From Planococcus kocurii (lineage in GTDB: Bacteria; Bacillota; Bacilli; Bacillales_A; Planococcaceae): a stretch of 64,000 bases of DNA. The number at the start of each line of letters is the position of its first letter. Positions within the stretch are counted from its first letter, which is position 1. Location of the stretch: positions 2,534,501 to 2,598,500 of the forward strand of contig NZ_CP013661.2 of NCBI RefSeq assembly GCF_001465835.2. The letters run 5' to 3'. Below, one piece after another: positions 34,521 through 44,347 of the stretch. The position numbers and the translations under genes are program-made. The notes beneath the pieces were generated by a model. The model was not told the origin of the DNA and searched no databases. It was given only the letters and a program-made list of their open reading frames with translations.

Positions 34521-36362
34521 ATGTCACTGAAAAACCGTGTTTCGTTATTACTAATCGTTGACTCGATTATTGTCTTTTTCTCTATTTTTGTCGGTTATTA
34601 TGTGCTTTATCCGTATAACGATGTGTTACAAAATCAATTTTTGCTCGCCAGCGCGTTAACGATTTTTATCGCGCATCACGCCCTAGCGATGTATTACGGC
34701 TTGTACCGGAAAGTATGGGAATACGCGTCCATCGGTGAGTTGACGTCGATTTTCAAAGCGGTCACGTGGTCCATCGTAGTCATTGGCCTCGTCCAATTGG
34801 TTTACAGAGGCGATGTGTTATTCCGCGCGTTACTCATTACGTGGATGCTGCATTTGTTGTTAATCGGCGGATCGCGGTTGTCTTGGCGCTTGTTTCGAGA
34901 CAATACGATGAATCCGAAAACAACAGACTTGAAACGCACCTTAATCGTCGGTGCCGGAAAAGCAGGCAGCTTAGTATCCCGTCAATTACTGGCCAATCCT
35001 GAAAATGGCTTGCTGCCGGTTCTGTACGTAGATGACGACAAAAACAAGCAAGGCTTGGACATTTACGGCGTCCGCGTTGTACACGGCACGACCCAAAACA
35101 TTGCCGACATCGCGTTAGATAACAAAATTGACATCATCATTATCGCCATCCCGTCACTCGGCAAACAAGAAACAGCCGAGCTGATCAAGACCTGCATGGA
35201 CTCAGGTGTCCGTACACAAACCATTCCACTTATTGAAGACATTATGACCGGTAAAGTGTCAGTGACGGATATTCAAGACGTTAAAATTGAAGACTTGCTA
35301 GGACGCGACGAAGTCAAGCTGGATATGGACAAAATCGCGGGTCAACTGACGAGTAAAACCATTCTCGTCACAGGCGCGGGTGGTTCCATTGGTTCTGAAA
35401 TCTCGCGTCAAATCGCGCGTTTCGGTCCGAAAAAGCTCCTGCTTCTCGGACACGGCGAAAACTCGATTTACTTGATCGACATGGAGCTGCGTCAAACCGT
35501 AGCACCGGATACTGAAATCATTCCCATTATCGCGGACGTCCAAGACCGCGAACGTATTTTAGACATCATGAATACATACAAACCGGATGTGGTGTACCAC
35601 GCAGCGGCACATAAACACGTCCCGCTGATGGAAAGCAATCCGATGGAAGCGGTCAAAAACAATGTCTACGGCACAAAAAACGTCGCAGAAGCCGCACACA
35701 TGAGCGGCGTTGGTAATTTCGTCATGGTGTCAACGGACAAAGCCGTCAACCCACCGAACGTCATGGGCGCAACGAAACGTTTTGCCGAAATGATTGTGCA
35801 AAACTTAGCAAAACGTAGTGATACGAAATTTGCGGCTGTACGCTTTGGTAATGTACTCGGCTCTCGCGGCTCGGTCATTCCACTTTTTAAAAAACAAATC
35901 GCAGCAGGTGGCCCGGTTACGGTAACCGACCCACGCATGACCCGTTATTTCATGACCATTCCAGAAGCATCGCGTTTAGTGATTCAAGCGGGAACACTCG
36001 CTGAAGGTGGCGAAGTGTTTGTCCTCGATATGGGCGAACCGGTGAAAATTGTCGATCTTGCGCAAAATTTAATCCGCTTGTCGGGTTACGCAGAAGGCGA
36101 AATTGGCATTAACTTTTCTGGGATTCGTCCAGGCGAGAAGTTGTTTGAGGAATTGTTGAATGACAACGAGATTCAGACAGAGCAAGTGTTTCCGAAGATT
36201 TATATTGGAAAAGCGAATCCGGTTAGTGAGGGTGAGTTGACTTATTTGTTGGAGAAGTTGCCTGATATGCGGAATGATGAGGTTAAGGATGTTTTGGTTT
36301 CTTTAGCAAATAGAAAGAATATCGACTTGAAAGATAAAGAACTACTTAATGTTAGCAATTAA
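34521..36362 (+). CDS. Membrane UDP-GlcNAc 4,6-dehydratase (PglF/EpsC/CapD type)
   Basis: 613 aa: four N-terminal transmembrane segments (~1-115), a CoA-binding-like Rossmann domain (LIVGAGKAGS, ~135) and the SDR domain (VTGAGGSIGSE, ~278). The active site has the retaining-dehydratase SMK pattern: Ser in VSTDKAVNPP and MGATK, with Met where most SDRs have Tyr. It converts UDP-GlcNAc to the 4-keto-6-deoxy sugar. AAAGGA upstream of ATG 34521. Base composition turns AT-rich from about 36.12 kb, near the gene's 3' end, where a transfer junction may lie. Confidence 0.9.
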   Translation: MSLKNRVSLLLIVDSIIVFFSIFVGYYVLYPYNDVLQNQFLLASALTIFIAHHALAMYYGLYRKVWEYASIGELTSIFKAVTWSIVVIGLVQLVYRGDVLFRALLITWMLHLLLIGGSRLSWRLFRDNTMNPKTTDLKRTLIVGAGKAGSLVSRQLLANPENGLLPVLYVDDDKNKQGLDIYGVRVVHGTTQNIADIALDNKIDIIIIAIPSLGKQETAELIKTCMDSGVRTQTIPLIEDIMTGKVSVTDIQDVKIEDLLGRDEVKLDMDKIAGQLTSKTILVTGAGGSIGSEISRQIARFGPKKLLLLGHGENSIYLIDMELRQTVAPDTEIIPIIADVQDRERILDIMNTYKPDVVYHAAAHKHVPLMESNPMEAVKNNVYGTKNVAEAAHMSGVGNFVMVSTDKAVNPPNVMGATKRFAEMIVQNLAKRSDTKFAAVRFGNVLGSRGSVIPLFKKQIAAGGPVTVTDPRMTRYFMTIPEASRLVIQAGTLAEGGEVFVLDMGEPVKIVDLAQNLIRLSGYAEGEIGINFSGIRPGEKLFEELLNDNEIQTEQVFPKIYIGKANPVSEGELTYLLEKLPDMRNDEVKDVLVSLANRKNIDLKDKELLNVSN

Positions 36363-36403
36363 GCTAGCGTAGATATTAGCAAGTCAAGGAAGGATGCAAG
36401 AAA

Positions 36404-37516
36404 ATGGCAGAACGAATTTTACTTTCATCACCTCACATGAGCGATGAAGGCTACGAGCAACAATTTGTGAAAGAAGCATTCGATACCAATTGGATTGCGC
36501 CACTTGGATCAAACGTCAATGGATTTGAAGATGAGTTAGCAGCGAAGGTTGGTTCGAAAGCTGCAGCAGCGTTATCATCTGGTACTGCAGCGATTCATCT
36601 TGCACTAATTGCGGCCGGAGTGAAAAAAGACGATATTGTTTTTTGTTCAACGTTAACATTCTCTGCAACAGCAAACCCAATCATTTATCAAAATGCGATT
36701 CCGGTATTTATCGATAGTGATTACGAAACGTGGAACATGTCTCCGAAAGCGTTAGAAGAGGCTCTTGTAAAATATCCACAAGTGAAAGCTGTCCTATTAG
36801 TTCACCTATATGGACTATCTGCAGATATGGATCAGATTGTAGCACTTTGTAAAAAATACAATGTTGCATTGATTGAAGATGCAGCAGAATCTTTAGGAAC
36901 GTATTATAAAGGTCAACACACAGGCACTTTTGGTGATTATGGAATTTTTTCTTTTAACGGAAACAAAATTATCACCACTTCTGGTGGTGGCATGCTTGTC
37001 TCTAACAACGAAGAGCGCATTGCAAAAACAAGATTTTGGGCTACGCAATCTAGAGATCAAGCTAGACATTATCAGCACAGTGAATTAGGTTTTAACTATC
37101 GCATGAGCAACGTGGTTGCTGGAATTGGTCGAGGACAGCTCAAAGTTCTTGATGATCGAGTGGCGAAGAAAAATTACATATACAATTTTTATAAAAACAA
37201 TCTAAGTGATCTTGAAGGCATAGAATTTATGCCAGATAACGAGTGGGACAAGCCGAACCATTGGTTAAGTGCTATGACGTTGACTGGAAAGATTCGACCG
37301 ATTGAAGTAATGGAAGCGTTAGAAAAAGAAAACATTGAGTCTCGTCCTGTTTGGAAGCCAATGCACATGCAGCCTTATTTTGAGAAGTATGATTTTGTTG
37401 GAACGGATGTTTCGGAGAGCTTGTTTGAGAATGGGATTTGCTTGCCTAGTGATACGAAGATTACTGATGTGCAGTTAGAGAGAGTAGTGAAGATTATTCG
37501 AGGGTTGTGGGAATAA
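36404..37516 (+). CDS. Sugar aminotransferase (PglE/EpsN type, DegT family)
   Basis: 370-aa PLP enzyme. SSGTAAIHLALIAAG (PLP-phosphate site, ~57-71), EDAAESLGTYYKG (~157-169) and the Schiff-base Lys in SFNGNKIITTSGGG (~185-198). It follows the PglF-type dehydratase and precedes PglC- and PglD-type genes, so it most likely aminates the 4-keto sugar to give UDP-4-amino-FucNAc/QuiNAc. AAGGAAGG before ATG. Confidence 0.92.
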   Translation: MAERILLSSPHMSDEGYEQQFVKEAFDTNWIAPLGSNVNGFEDELAAKVGSKAAAALSSGTAAIHLALIAAGVKKDDIVFCSTLTFSATANPIIYQNAIPVFIDSDYETWNMSPKALEEALVKYPQVKAVLLVHLYGLSADMDQIVALCKKYNVALIEDAAESLGTYYKGQHTGTFGDYGIFSFNGNKIITTSGGGMLVSNNEERIAKTRFWATQSRDQARHYQHSELGFNYRMSNVVAGIGRGQLKVLDDRVAKKNYIYNFYKNNLSDLEGIEFMPDNEWDKPNHWLSAMTLTGKIRPIEVMEALEKENIESRPVWKPMHMQPYFEKYDFVGTDVSESLFENGICLPSDTKITDVQLERVVKIIRGLWE

Positions 37517-37518
37517 GT

Positions 37519-38157
37519 ATGAACCGATCAAAAGGTGGGATATACAAACGATTTTTGAAACGTCCAATGGATTTTATTCTTTCTTTGATAGCAATTATTG
37601 CTCTTAGCCCAGTGTTCTTGATTGTGACGTTTCTTGTTCGGACAAAATTAGGAAGTCCAGTACTTTTTAAACAAGAAAGACCTGGATTAAATGAGGAAAT
37701 CTTTTCAATATATAAGTTCCGATCTATGACTGATGATAGGGATTCAAGTGGTAACTTATTACCCGACCATGTACGATTGACCAATTTTGGTAAGTTCTTA
37801 AGATCAGCCTCTTTAGATGAACTGCCGGGACTTTTGAATATTTTAAAAGGTGATATGTCTATTATCGGACCTAGACCCTTACTGGTTCAGTATTTACCTT
37901 TATACAATGAGTATCAAAAACATCGTCATAATGTTAGACCAGGTTTATCAGGGCTAGCTCAGGTAAACGGTAGAAATGCTATTAGCTGGGAAGAGAAATT
38001 TAAACTTGATGTGGAATACATAGAAAAAGTTAGCTTTTTAGGTGATTGCAAAATCATCTTACTAACATTAAAAAAAGTCTTTGTTCGAGAAGGAATCAAT
38101 TCTGAAACTGCTGCTACTATGGAATATTTTGAAGGAAGTAAAAAGACGGAGGAGTGA
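37519..38157 (+). CDS. Initiating phosphoglycosyltransferase (PglC/EpsL type)
   Basis: 212-aa monotopic bacterial sugar transferase: one re-entrant hydrophobic helix (~14-38), then KQERPGLNEEIFSIYKFRSM, LDELPGLLNILKGDMSIIGPRPLL (catalytic Asp-Glu dyad) and RPGLSGLAQVNGRN. It moves the phospho-sugar from UDP-sugar to undecaprenyl phosphate and starts the repeat unit. ATG 37519 is preferred over GTG 37507, which would overlap the aminotransferase. Confidence 0.92.
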   Translation: MNRSKGGIYKRFLKRPMDFILSLIAIIALSPVFLIVTFLVRTKLGSPVLFKQERPGLNEEIFSIYKFRSMTDDRDSSGNLLPDHVRLTNFGKFLRSASLDELPGLLNILKGDMSIIGPRPLLVQYLPLYNEYQKHRHNVRPGLSGLAQVNGRNAISWEEKFKLDVEYIEKVSFLGDCKIILLTLKKVFVREGINSETAATMEYFEGSKKTEE

Positions 38158-38161
38158 TAGC

Positions 38162-38818
38162 ATGAAACAAATAGTAATTATTGGCGCAGGCGGCTTTGGA
38201 AGAGAAGTTGCATGGTTAGTTGAAAGAATTAACCAGGTTAAAGAAGAATGGGATCTCATAGGTTTTGTAGATGATGAAGAAGAAATTCAAGGTAAAGAAG
38301 TTAATGGCTATAAAGTAGTCGGTAATATTGAATGGCTAATGACACAAGAATTGTATGTTGTAAATGCAATCGGTGATCCATTAGTTAAAAAGAAAGTTAT
38401 ACAAAGATTAAAAGGAAGTAAGAATACTTACCCAGTTTTAATTGACCCAAGTGTAATTTACTCTAGCAGCGTATCTTTTGGTGAAGGAGCTATTATTTGT
38501 GCTGCAAATATTCTAACCACAAATATCAAAGTTGGGAATCATGTAATCATAAATTTAGATTGTACTATTGGCCATGATGCAAATCTTGGTGACTATACAA
38601 CGGTATTGCCGAGTGTGAACATATCTGGTTTTGTTGAGACTGCTGAATGTGTAAGTATTGGTACAGGAACAGCAGTTATTCAAGGCGTGAAAATTGGAGC
38701 AAATACTGTTGTCGGAGCTGGAGCAGTTGTAGTGAAAGAATTACCTGCTAATTGTGTGGCTGTTGGCGCACCGGCTAAGCCGATAAAATTCAATATTGAT
38801 AAAGTAGAAGATCTTTAA
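38162..38818 (+). CDS. Sugar O/N-acetyltransferase (PglD/EpsM/NeuD family)
   Basis: 218 aa: N-terminal Rossmann-like substrate domain (IVIIGAGGFGREVAWLV, ~3-20) and a left-handed beta-helix of hexapeptide repeats (~95-205) with the catalytic His in TIGHDANLGDYTTVLP. It likely acetylates the 4-amino sugar to UDP-N,N'-diacetylbacillosamine. GGAGGAG lies just before the ATG at 38162; it is 4 bases from the PglC-like gene. Confidence 0.9.
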   Translation: MKQIVIIGAGGFGREVAWLVERINQVKEEWDLIGFVDDEEEIQGKEVNGYKVVGNIEWLMTQELYVVNAIGDPLVKKKVIQRLKGSKNTYPVLIDPSVIYSSSVSFGEGAIICAANILTTNIKVGNHVIINLDCTIGHDANLGDYTTVLPSVNISGFVETAECVSIGTGTAVIQGVKIGANTVVGAGAVVVKELPANCVAVGAPAKPIKFNIDKVEDL

Positions 38819-38853
38819 TTTTGAATGAGGCAAATTAATTAAGGGGCAAATAA

Positions 38854-40113
38854 ATGAAGAAAAATATATGGATATTGAATCATTATGCAACTAACACATT
38901 TAAAGACCAAGCCGGTCGCCATTATTGGTTTGCTGAAAACTTGATCAAAGAGGGATATAACCCTACTATTTTTTGTGCATCTACTATACATAATTCTGAT
39001 GAAAGTATAGATACTGGAAATCATCAGTATTTGAGTGAGAATTCGGGAAGTATACCTTTTGTTTTTGTTAACACGCCTAAATACGGGGATAATGGGAAAA
39101 AAAGAATTATCAATATGCTCGTTTTTTACAAAAAACTTTTCTCAGTTACAAGAGATTATGCCGAAAAATATGGTAAGCCTGATATTATCTTGGCTTCAAG
39201 TGTCCATCCTTTAACTATGGTAGCGGGTATAAAAATTGCTAAGAAGTTTGGAATAACTTGTATTTGTGAAGTTAGAGACTTATGGCCCGAAAGTATAGTC
39301 GCTTATGGAGTAGGGAGTAAAAAAAATCCTTTAATTAAAACTTTATATCATGGGGAAAGGTGGATTTACAGAAATGCGGACAAGTTAATTTTTACAATTG
39401 AAGGTGGAAAAGATTATATTATCGATAGAGGATGGAGTAATGTTGATAAAAACACTGTTGATCTCAACAAGGTTTATCATATTAACAACGGTGTTGACTT
39501 AGAAACTTTTAACAATAATAAAAAAACTATTTCTGTAAACGACAAAGATTTAGAAAATCCAGATACCTTTAAAGTGGTGTATACCGGTTCTATAAGAAAA
39601 GTGAATAACGTTAGAAAGATTGTTAAGGTAGCTGAATTGTTCAAAGAAAAAGAAATCAAAAATATTAAATTTTTGATTTATGGAGATGGAACTGATAAAC
39701 CCATACTAGAAAAATACTGTTCGGATAATAACTTAGAAAATGTAGTTTTTAAAGGGAAGGTTGATAAAAATAAAATCCCTTATATTTTAAGCAATTCTGA
39801 TTTGAATATTATTCATTTTCAAGATAATGATATTAAGAAATATGGTGCAAGTTTAAATAAGCTGTTTGAGTATTTTGCTAGCGGAAAACCAACTATTTCA
39901 GATTGTGAGTTTGGGTACGATTTAATAAAAAAATATAAAGCTGGATTAGTATTTAACAATGGTGATGTTGAGCAACTAGGGGCAGGAATTTTAGAATTTT
40001 ATGAAATGCCGGTAGATACCTATAATTTGTACTCTGATAATGCATTTAAAGCAGCTAAAGACTATGACTTTAAAAAATTAACTTTAGATTTAATTAATGT
40101 AATAGAGAATTAG
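38854..40113 (+). CDS. Glycosyltransferase family 4 (WbuB-like)
   Basis: 419 aa GT-B enzyme: NHYATNTFKDQAGRHYWFAENL (acceptor domain start), CEVRDLWPES (~147-157), VYTGSIRKVNNV (~242), and LFEYFASGKPTISD (~340-352, donor site). It would add the second sugar to the lipid-linked diNAcBac. AT-rich (about one-third GC by eye), unlike the operon's first genes. Confidence 0.88.
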   Translation: MKKNIWILNHYATNTFKDQAGRHYWFAENLIKEGYNPTIFCASTIHNSDESIDTGNHQYLSENSGSIPFVFVNTPKYGDNGKKRIINMLVFYKKLFSVTRDYAEKYGKPDIILASSVHPLTMVAGIKIAKKFGITCICEVRDLWPESIVAYGVGSKKNPLIKTLYHGERWIYRNADKLIFTIEGGKDYIIDRGWSNVDKNTVDLNKVYHINNGVDLETFNNNKKTISVNDKDLENPDTFKVVYTGSIRKVNNVRKIVKVAELFKEKEIKNIKFLIYGDGTDKPILEKYCSDNNLENVVFKGKVDKNKIPYILSNSDLNIIHFQDNDIKKYGASLNKLFEYFASGKPTISDCEFGYDLIKKYKAGLVFNNGDVEQLGAGILEFYEMPVDTYNLYSDNAFKAAKDYDFKKLTLDLINVIEN

Positions 40114-40124
40114 GAAATGAGTGG

Positions 40125-41141
40125 ATGATATTGAACTTTGCCATAATAGGTTGTGGATTCATCGCAAGAAAACATGCATTGGCAATAGAAAAAATTGATA
40201 ATGCAAATTTAATAGCGGTGTGTGATAGAATACCGAAAATGATGAGTTTTTATTCAGAAAATTACAATGTTAAAACGTATACAGATTCAGACGAAATGCT
40301 AAAAAACCCTTTAATTGATATAGTTTGCATTTGTACTCCAAGTGGTTTACATGCGGATATTGCTGAAAAAGTAGCTGCTGCTAAAAAACATATTGTAATG
40401 GAAAAACCAATTGCAATGACAATCGAAGAAACAGACCGAATAATAAATGCTTCCGAATCAAATGGAGTGAAACTTACCATTGTTCATCCAAACCGATTTA
40501 GAACAGTTGTTCAAGAAACAAAAAAAATACTTGATCAAAAACTTTTAGGGAAGATAAGTCATGCTAATTGTCTGGTTAATTGGAATAGAGGCCAGGAATA
40601 TTATGATCAAGCCTCATGGCGAGGAACGAAGGCGCATGATGGTGGTGTTTTAATGAACCAAGCTATCCACAATTTAGATTTACTTCTATGGTTTATGGGG
40701 AAACCCACTGAAGTGTTTAGTTTAGAAGCTACACGCTTACGTGATATTGAAGCTGAAGATGTATCTGCAGGGATTATTCGATTTGAAAATGGGTCTTTGG
40801 CTAATGTTCAAGCTTCTACTACTGTTTATCCTAAAAATTTCGAAGAATCCATAACAATTTTTGGGGAAAAAGGAACAATTAAAATTGGGGGAACTAATGC
40901 ATTACATTTTGAAAAATTAGAAGTTCAAAATCTTGATAATCCTGCCATTCAAAATATAGTTAACCGCGTAGAAGAAGATCCGTGGGGGACTCCAGGACAT
41001 CAAAGAATCATTGAAGAAATCATATTTGCGATACAAAATAATGCAGAGCCAGCAGTAACTGGAGAAGATGGCAAAAGAGCTTTGAAATTAGTGTTAGCAT
41101 TCTATGAATCTGCCGCATCAAAAACACTTGTATATATCTAA
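40125..41141 (+). CDS. UDP-GlcNAcA 3-dehydrogenase (WbpB/WlbA type, Gfo/Idh/MocA)
   Basis: 338-aa NAD-dependent oxidoreductase: AIIGCGFIARKHALAI (Rossmann, ~6-21), EKPIAMTIEE (~95-104, catalytic Lys) and DGGVLMNQAIHNLDLL (~170-185). Context (next to WbpA-, WbpD- and WbpE-type genes) points to oxidation of the C3 hydroxyl of UDP-GlcNAc uronic acid. Confidence 0.88.
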   Translation: MILNFAIIGCGFIARKHALAIEKIDNANLIAVCDRIPKMMSFYSENYNVKTYTDSDEMLKNPLIDIVCICTPSGLHADIAEKVAAAKKHIVMEKPIAMTIEETDRIINASESNGVKLTIVHPNRFRTVVQETKKILDQKLLGKISHANCLVNWNRGQEYYDQASWRGTKAHDGGVLMNQAIHNLDLLLWFMGKPTEVFSLEATRLRDIEAEDVSAGIIRFENGSLANVQASTTVYPKNFEESITIFGEKGTIKIGGTNALHFEKLEVQNLDNPAIQNIVNRVEEDPWGTPGHQRIIEEIIFAIQNNAEPAVTGEDGKRALKLVLAFYESAASKTLVYI

Positions 41142-41164
41142 GTGGAAAAAAGAGGAGTTTGTAA

Positions 41165-42487
41165 ATGAATAAATTAGAGGAACTAGAAGCATTACTTATA
41201 AGCAAACTGAATAATAAAAATGCAACAATCGGAGTTGTAGGACTTGGTTATGTTGGTTTACCACTCGCTGTTGAAAAAGCTAAAGCAGGCTTCAATATAA
41301 TCGGTTTCGATATACAAGAAGAAAAAGTTAAAAGTGTAAATAATGGCATTAATTATATTGGAGATGTATTACCTGCAGATTTGGAGTCCTTAGTATCAGC
41401 AGGGAAGCTAAAAGCAACTTCTGATTATTCTTTTATTAAAGAAGTGGACGCAGTAGCGATTTGTGTTCCAACGCCATTAGATATTTATAAACAACCTAAT
41501 ATGTCATACGTAGAAAGTTCTGCTAGAGCAATTGCTGCTAATTTCACTAAAGGAACATTAATTGTTTTAGAAAGCACTACATATCCAGGGACTACGGAAG
41601 AACTGATTAAACCCATTTTAGAAGAGTCGGGAATGATTTGTGGGGAAGACTTTTTCTTAGCTTACTCGCCGGAACGTGTTGATCCTGGTAATAAAGATTT
41701 TAATACAAAGAACACGCCTAAAGTAGTAGGCGGAATAACTACTAATTGTACGAAGGTAGCGGCTGCCATGTATAGAGCAGTCCTTGATGGCGACGTACAT
41801 GAAGTATCAAGTCCAGCTGTTGCGGAAATGGAAAAATTATTAGAAAACACTTTTAGAAATATTAACGTAGCACTGGCAAATGAAATGGCGATACTATGTC
41901 ATAAGATGGGCATAGACGTATGGGAAGTAATTGATGCGGCAGCTACTAAACCATACGGCTTTATGCCTTTTTATCCTGGCCCAGGATTAGGTGGGCATTG
42001 TATTCCTATTGATCCTTGGTACTTAACTTGGAAAGCGCGTGAATATAATTATCATACCAAATTAATTGAAACTGCCGGTGAAATTAATGATAGTATGCCT
42101 GATTTTGTTGTCCAGCGTTGTGCAGAAATATTAAACATTCAAGGGAAGGCTTTAAATGGGTCAAAAATTATAGTTCTAGGAGTAGCTTACAAAAAAGATA
42201 TTGATGATTATAGAGAATCCCCGGTATTACCAATTTTAGATAGACTTACAAACTCTGGCTCGAATTGGGAAGTTGTAGATCCGTGTATTCCTAATTTTAA
42301 GCTACACGGAAATATAATTAATACAATAGATTTAAATAAAGATAATATAAAAGACGCAGATTTAATATTAATTGCTACAAATCATAGTGATTTCAATTAT
42401 GAACGAATCTTATCTTTGAATATTCCTCTCTTAGATACAAGAAACTCTTATGATAATTTAATTAAAGACCAATATTATAAATTGTGA
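41165..42487 (+). CDS. UDP-N-acetylglucosamine 6-dehydrogenase (WbpA type)
   Basis: 440-aa nucleotide-sugar dehydrogenase with the NAD site [15 protein letters not shown] (~23-37), [17 protein letters not shown], the Lys-containing [18 protein letters not shown], and catalytic Cys in [16 protein letters not shown] (~272-287). It makes the uronic acid that the neighbouring enzymes modify at C3. UDP-ManNAc dehydrogenase (WecC) is the alternative; the WbpB/D/E neighbours favour WbpA. Confidence 0.92.
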   Translation: MNKLEELEALLISKLNNKNATIGVVGLGYVGLPLAVEKAKAGFNIIGFDIQEEKVKSVNNGINYIGDVLPADLESLVSAGKLKATSDYSFIKEVDAVAICVPTPLDIYKQPNMSYVESSARAIAANFTKGTLIVLESTTYPGTTEELIKPILEESGMICGEDFFLAYSPERVDPGNKDFNTKNTPKVVGGITTNCTKVAAAMYRAVLDGDVHEVSSPAVAEMEKLLENTFRNINVALANEMAILCHKMGIDVWEVIDAAATKPYGFMPFYPGPGLGGHCIPIDPWYLTWKAREYNYHTKLIETAGEINDSMPDFVVQRCAEILNIQGKALNGSKIIVLGVAYKKDIDDYRESPVLPILDRLTNSGSNWEVVDPCIPNFKLHGNIINTIDLNKDNIKDADLILIATNHSDFNYERILSLNIPLLDTRNSYDNLIKDQYYKL

Positions 42488-42512
42488 CATTGATATGAAA
42501 AGGAATGTGATT

Positions 42513-43073
42513 ATGGATCCGTTTATTCATGAAAGTAGTTATATAGATAGTAATGTTCAAATAGGTAAGGATACAAAAGTTTGGCATTTTAGTCATATTC
42601 ATAGTGGGGCTAAAATAGGTGGAAATTGCTCAATAGGTCAAAACGTAAATATTTCAAATAACGTTTTGATTGGTACCGGAGTAAAAATTCAAAATAATGT
42701 TTCGGTGTATGAAGGCGTTGAATTAGAAGATTACGTTTTTTGCGGTCCTTCAATGGTTTTTACAAATGACTTAACACCTAGATCTAAATATCCTAAAGGA
42801 AAAGAAGGTTATAAACAGACTTTAGTTAAATATGGGGCATCTATCGGAGCAAATGCAACTATAGTCTGCGGCAACGTGATTGGTAAATGGGCAATGGTCG
42901 CATCTGGCGCTGTAGTGACTAAACATGTCCTTGATCATGCTCTAATGGCTGGTATACCTGCAAAAAAAATAGGTTGGGTATGTGAATGCGGTAATGTACT
43001 GAAAAAAGATTTGTCATGTCTTGAATGCAAGAGAGAGTATAAAATTTCGGAAAATGGGTTAATAGAACTTTAG
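42513..43073 (+). CDS. 3-amino sugar-uronate N-acetyltransferase (WbpD/WlbB type)
   Basis: 186 aa, left-handed beta-helix with hexapeptide repeats ([26 protein letters not shown]...), [13 protein letters not shown] and VAAGAVVTK-like signatures of WlbB. A C-terminal Cys4 zinc-ribbon-like end (CECGN ... CLECK) is present. ATG 42513 is chosen (AAAAGGA upstream); ATG 42495 has no ribosome site. It acetylates the C3 amino group. Confidence 0.9.
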   Translation: MDPFIHESSYIDSNVQIGKDTKVWHFSHIHSGAKIGGNCSIGQNVNISNNVLIGTGVKIQNNVSVYEGVELEDYVFCGPSMVFTNDLTPRSKYPKGKEGYKQTLVKYGASIGANATIVCGNVIGKWAMVASGAVVTKHVLDHALMAGIPAKKIGWVCECGNVLKKDLSCLECKREYKISENGLIEL

Positions 43074-43094
43074 AAACGTAACGGGGTGAACAAA

Positions 43095-44234
43095 ATGGAG
43101 TTTAGAGATTTAAAAAGTCAGTATAAAAGATACAAAACTGAAATCGATAATGCTGTTCAAAATGTATTAAACACTGGGAACTTTATTGGCGGTTCTGAAA
43201 TTGAGGAACTAGAAACTAAATTAAGTGAATATGTGGGAGTAAAACATTGTATAACATGTGCTAACGGCACTGAGGCTATGACATTATTGCTAATGGCATG
43301 GGATATAAAAGAAGGTGACGCAGTGTTTGTGCCTGATTTCACCTTTTTCTCTACAGGAGAGATAGTTTCATTTAAAGGAGCTACTCCAATATTTGTTGAT
43401 GTTGAAAGAGATACATTTAATATGGATCCTCGGAAGTTGGAGCAATCGATTCAAAAAGTACTTAATGAAGGTATACTAATACCTAAAGTAATTATTCCGG
43501 TTGATTTGTTTGGATTACCTGCTAATTATTTAGAGATAATGAACATCGCTGAAAAGTACAAACTCAAAGTACTTGAAGATGGAGCGCAAGGCTTTGGTGG
43601 TAGTATTGAAGGGAGAAAAGCCTGCAGTTTTGGTGATGCCGCAACAACTTCATTCTTTCCGGCAAAACCTCTTGGCTGCTATGGTGATGGTGGAGCAATT
43701 TTTACTAGCGATGATAATTTAGCCAGGCTGCTCAAATCACTCAAGGTACATGGTAAAGGAGAAGATAAGTACGATAATGTAAGGATAGGATTAAATTCAA
43801 GATTAGATACTGTTCAAGCAGCTATATTATTAGTTAAATTAAAAGCATTTGAAGAGCATGAAGTAGAAGATGTTAATAGAGTTGCTAAAATATTTAATGA
43901 AAATCTTAACAAAGTAGTAGAGATACCTATTATTCCAGATGGTTATTATTCAAGTTATGCCCAATATACAATTAAGCTAAAGAATAAAAATCAACGCGAT
44001 GGTTTACAAGAATTATTAAAAGAAAATGAAATACCTAGCATGGTATATTATGCAAAACCTATGCATAAACAAGGCGCATTTTCTACCTTAAATTACAGAG
44101 ATACTGAATTTGAAATTTCGAATAGTCTATGTGAAACTGTATTGTCTCTACCCATGCATCCTTATTTAAGAGAAGACGAAGTTACAAACATTTGTAAATT
44201 TATAAAAGAATATATTGGTAATATTTCAAGATAA
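43095..44234 (+). CDS. UDP-sugar 3-aminotransferase (WbpE/WlbC type)
   Basis: 379-aa DegT-family PLP enzyme: CANGTEAMTLLLMAWD, EDGAQGFGG and the Schiff-base Lys in FFPAKPLGCYGDGGAIF. Acts between WbpB and WbpD on the 3-keto uronic acid. ATG 43095 has GGGGTG 6 bases upstream; GTG 43086 lies inside that site. After it 113 AT-rich bases separate the wzx gene. Confidence 0.92.
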   Translation: MEFRDLKSQYKRYKTEIDNAVQNVLNTGNFIGGSEIEELETKLSEYVGVKHCITCANGTEAMTLLLMAWDIKEGDAVFVPDFTFFSTGEIVSFKGATPIFVDVERDTFNMDPRKLEQSIQKVLNEGILIPKVIIPVDLFGLPANYLEIMNIAEKYKLKVLEDGAQGFGGSIEGRKACSFGDAATTSFFPAKPLGCYGDGGAIFTSDDNLARLLKSLKVHGKGEDKYDNVRIGLNSRLDTVQAAILLVKLKAFEEHEVEDVNRVAKIFNENLNKVVEIPIIPDGYYSSYAQYTIKLKNKNQRDGLQELLKENEIPSMVYYAKPMHKQGAFSTLNYRDTEFEISNSLCETVLSLPMHPYLREDEVTNICKFIKEYIGNISR

Positions 44235-44347
44235 AATAAAGTAAATTATACATCTGCTCTTTATTTTAAGATTGAATAAATTAAATTTTTTACTATTTAA
44301 AAAATTAGAAGAATTACAAATTCATTACAGAAAAAGGTCATGATTTA

